Origin: Apoderus coryli
Lineage: Eukaryota; Arthropoda; Insecta; Coleoptera; Attelabidae
Assembly: GCA_911728435.2 (NCBI GenBank)
Contig: OU452213.1
Coordinates: forward strand, 4,753,834 to 4,817,833
Length of the DNA: 64,000 bases
Direction of reading: 5' to 3'
Shown here: piece by piece, positions 62,232 to 64,000 of the stretch
Numbering within the stretch: position 1 is the first letter of the stretch
Layout of the letters: each line of letters starts with the position of its first letter
Notes under the pieces: generated by a model
What the model saw: only the letters and a program-made list of their open reading frames with translations
The model's database searches: none
What the model was told of the DNA's origin: nothing
Position numbers and translations under genes: made by a program

Positions 62232-62645
62232 CACCTTTAAGGCGGACTTCCCTCCGAGCGACGGTATCTGGCGATAGTCGCTCAGCGATCATCGCTATGG
62301 ATATGTTTTCCTTCCAGCGTTTCCGACGATTAAATTTCCCGCGTGTTTACTTCTGTTGTTCGTTCGTTCTGTGCTGGCTGTGTCGTAGTTTTCACCAATT
62401 TTTGGGATGAGTTTAACGCGCAAATTACTTGTGGCCTATATGCTACACGAAGAGGCAGATTGAATCCACATCAATTTAATTACGTGTTAAATTTAATCAA
62501 GGATAATATCAAATGTAATTCTTCCAATAGAGTTTTGTATACAATAATGGCTGAGCAAAAACTACATTAAAATCCAAACAAAACTAACGAATAGTCGCTG
62601 GCCGCAGCGACTATTTGCACTGAGAGCAGGCGGCTTGCGACGTTT
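62232..62645. mobile_element. possible MITE with tagtcgct repeats
   Basis: GC-rich edges: gcggacttccctccgagcga with gatagtcgctcagcgat at the left. At the right is a perfect hairpin atagtcgctg-gccg-cagcgactat (62591-62614), then gcaggcggcttgcgacg. The two edges share tagtcgct words. Duplication and family are unresolved. Confidence 0.4.
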
Positions 62646-62649
62646 CAAT

Positions 62650-63965
62650 GGTAAATACCATAATCTTGGCTTATGTACTTTTTTAATAACATCTACGATC
62701 AATTTTGGTTTGGTCCTATAGGATTGGTTTTTTTTGTAATTGCTCAAAAGAGAGATACTGTAACGGTAACTTAAGTTTATTTATATTAAGTTTATTTATT
62801 TAATCGTTAATTAATAGAAGCAAATACAGACAATCAAAAAAAATATATACATCTGTGTTTTAATGTGGGGATAGTGAGAAACATCTATATTTAAAAAAAT
62901 ACTAGCTTACAGTCTATATTAGCAAATTCCCAAACTGGTTTGCTGATTGATAGTTTGGATAAGTTTCGTGGTGCCCAGTCCTGGTCTCATCAGACAACGT
63001 AGAGAAACCGGTGCAAATGGTAACCTCTAAATTTAATATTTAAAATACTCGAAAAGACGTAGTAATTTTAATTTAGAAAAAAACATTTGCAATATTAAAA
63101 GCAACTACGAAAGTTTTTTTTTGTTGTTTCGACATTCGTTTTCCATGGCAACTTTGATTTTTCATTTTTGGTTTTCTTTGTAGCTTATAAGTTGTTCTTT
63201 TTAAAAAAATAATTTAAAATAATGAAGCTGGTCAAAGCTGTCTTTAATTGATTTATGTGTAAAATTAACCCAAATTCCCACTATATCTACGCCAATGAAC
63301 AGTTAATAAAAGCCAAAATAATGCAGATTATATTAGGTTATCGCTCCCTAATTGCGTGTAAAATTTTATCAACATCGGTTAGCTAGTTTTTGAGAAATGA
63401 ACAAAAAAAGTTAATTTGACCTCTAAATTTGGACACCCTGTATCTCCATAAAGAAGCATTTGCGGACATGGGTCCAATGGCCAAAAATGTTTAAATGACT
63501 GGGAACAATCATGGTGTGAGGCAGAATATTTTAAGGGGATGTACGAATAGGGATAAATTATATTAAGCAAATGCCAGCTCGTTGCACCGACGTAAATATC
63601 CACTAGCTGTTGATCTATAATTCATTAAATACTCGATAGCAGTGACATGTAAATTGCAGCTTGTATAAGAGAAAAAAAAAGTGTCTCACTTGTATGAACA
63701 AATAAAAAAATATATAACAACGCAAGGAAAATAATGTTACATACGCGAGATTTAAAAAAAAAAAGGTGAATAACCTGACACCAAAACATTGATCAGATTT
63801 TTCACTTTGCTGAAACAGAGTGTAAGAAAAAATATTATTTGTCATGGTATATTAATTAATTGGATAACATTAGTTATGCATTTTTTCCATATTTACTATA
63901 TACTACAAAAAGCCGGAAAAATATCTTTGAATAAATTATTTATTATTTCCTAATCTATTAATTTC
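62650..63965. other. no gene
   Basis: AT-rich. 62930-63010 shows TCATCAG and GTTTC spaced like a Penelope-tail hammerhead but does not fold as one. ggacaccctgtatctcc at 63431 is a lone DNA-element-like end. Confidence 0.45.
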
Positions 63966-64000
63966 CAGTGGCGGCTTTTCATACGAGGGTTGCCTTTGTT
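63966..64000 (+). mobile_element. hAT-type terminus running off the right edge
   Basis: cagtggcggcttttcatacg resembles the other CAGTGGCGG termini in the window. Only 35 bp are visible. Confidence 0.4.

Noticed and set aside
62930..63010. Hammerhead candidate on the minus strand (CTGATGA ... CACGAAAC)
   Set aside because: CCAG/CTGG gives a short helix II, but five unpaired bases remain before GAAA and neither helix I nor helix III can close. At best a decayed motif.
1..64000. CRISPR array, prophage or bacterial operon
   Set aside because: No regularly spaced short repeats, no dense same-strand coding, and clear introns and eukaryotic TEs throughout.

Overview
The window looks like intergenic, heterochromatin-like DNA from an insect. 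It is very AT-rich, has few and widely spaced open frames, and uses eukaryotic splice-site and poly(A)-style signals. It holds at least a dozen transposable-element (TE) lineages typical of insect genomes. I see no rRNA, tRNA, CRISPR or bacterial-type operon. A beetle-like host is plausible but cannot be proven from this sequence. Layout: 0-1.2 kb is a frameshifted mariner-like transposase running off the left edge. 2.0-4.0 kb is an AT-rich element with degenerate ~140-bp tandem repeats, followed by a LINE fragment. 5.35-13.2 kb is a tandem array of four copies of a composite unit: an hAT-type end, a GAGACGAGAC cluster, a ~140-codon C2H2-finger ORF and a Tc1-type end. A fifth, inverted copy lies at 14.6-20.6 kb. 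Two small ribozyme-bearing insertions sit in copy 1, and a Penelope-like retroelement with 1973-bp inverted arms sits in copy 5. 20.7-25.5 kb holds two more ribozyme-bearing fold-back insertions and LINE and hAT scraps. 25.4-29.6 kb holds several decayed antisense LINEs. About 30.24 kb holds the best candidate for a host gene, a 77-residue secreted-peptide precursor. 30.8-33.6 kb is a graveyard of hAT and piggyBac elements. 34.2-40.2 kb is a Tc1 scrap and a nest of LINEs (CR1/Jockey-like inserted in Jockey, flanked by RTE). 41.0-43.4 kb has an hAT MITE with 8-bp duplications and a broken THAP/P-element-like gene. 46.4-56.7 kb is LINE-rich, with one nearly complete two-ORF element at 49.8-53.6 kb and an RTE RT at 55.1-56.6 kb. 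57.9-60.3 kb is a Copia pol fragment split by a long-inverted-repeat DNA element. 61-64 kb is mostly featureless, with a mariner-type scrap. The most interesting pattern is a set of five insertions sharing one architecture: inverted arms, a type-I hammerhead-ribozyme motif on the sense strand, a ~30-45 bp unpaired 3' tail beyond the outer arm, and 12-14 bp target duplications. One of them encodes a Penelope-type reverse transcriptase fused to a GIY-YIG nuclease. Several insertions can be checked against empty sites inside the same window, because they landed in the repeated unit. Four of the five hammerheads share an extra nucleotide between the CUGANGA core and helix II. The other main observation is the five-copy finger ORF, whose reading frame is largely preserved. 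All coordinates and motif calls were made by eye. Family names rest on recognised motifs, not on database searches.
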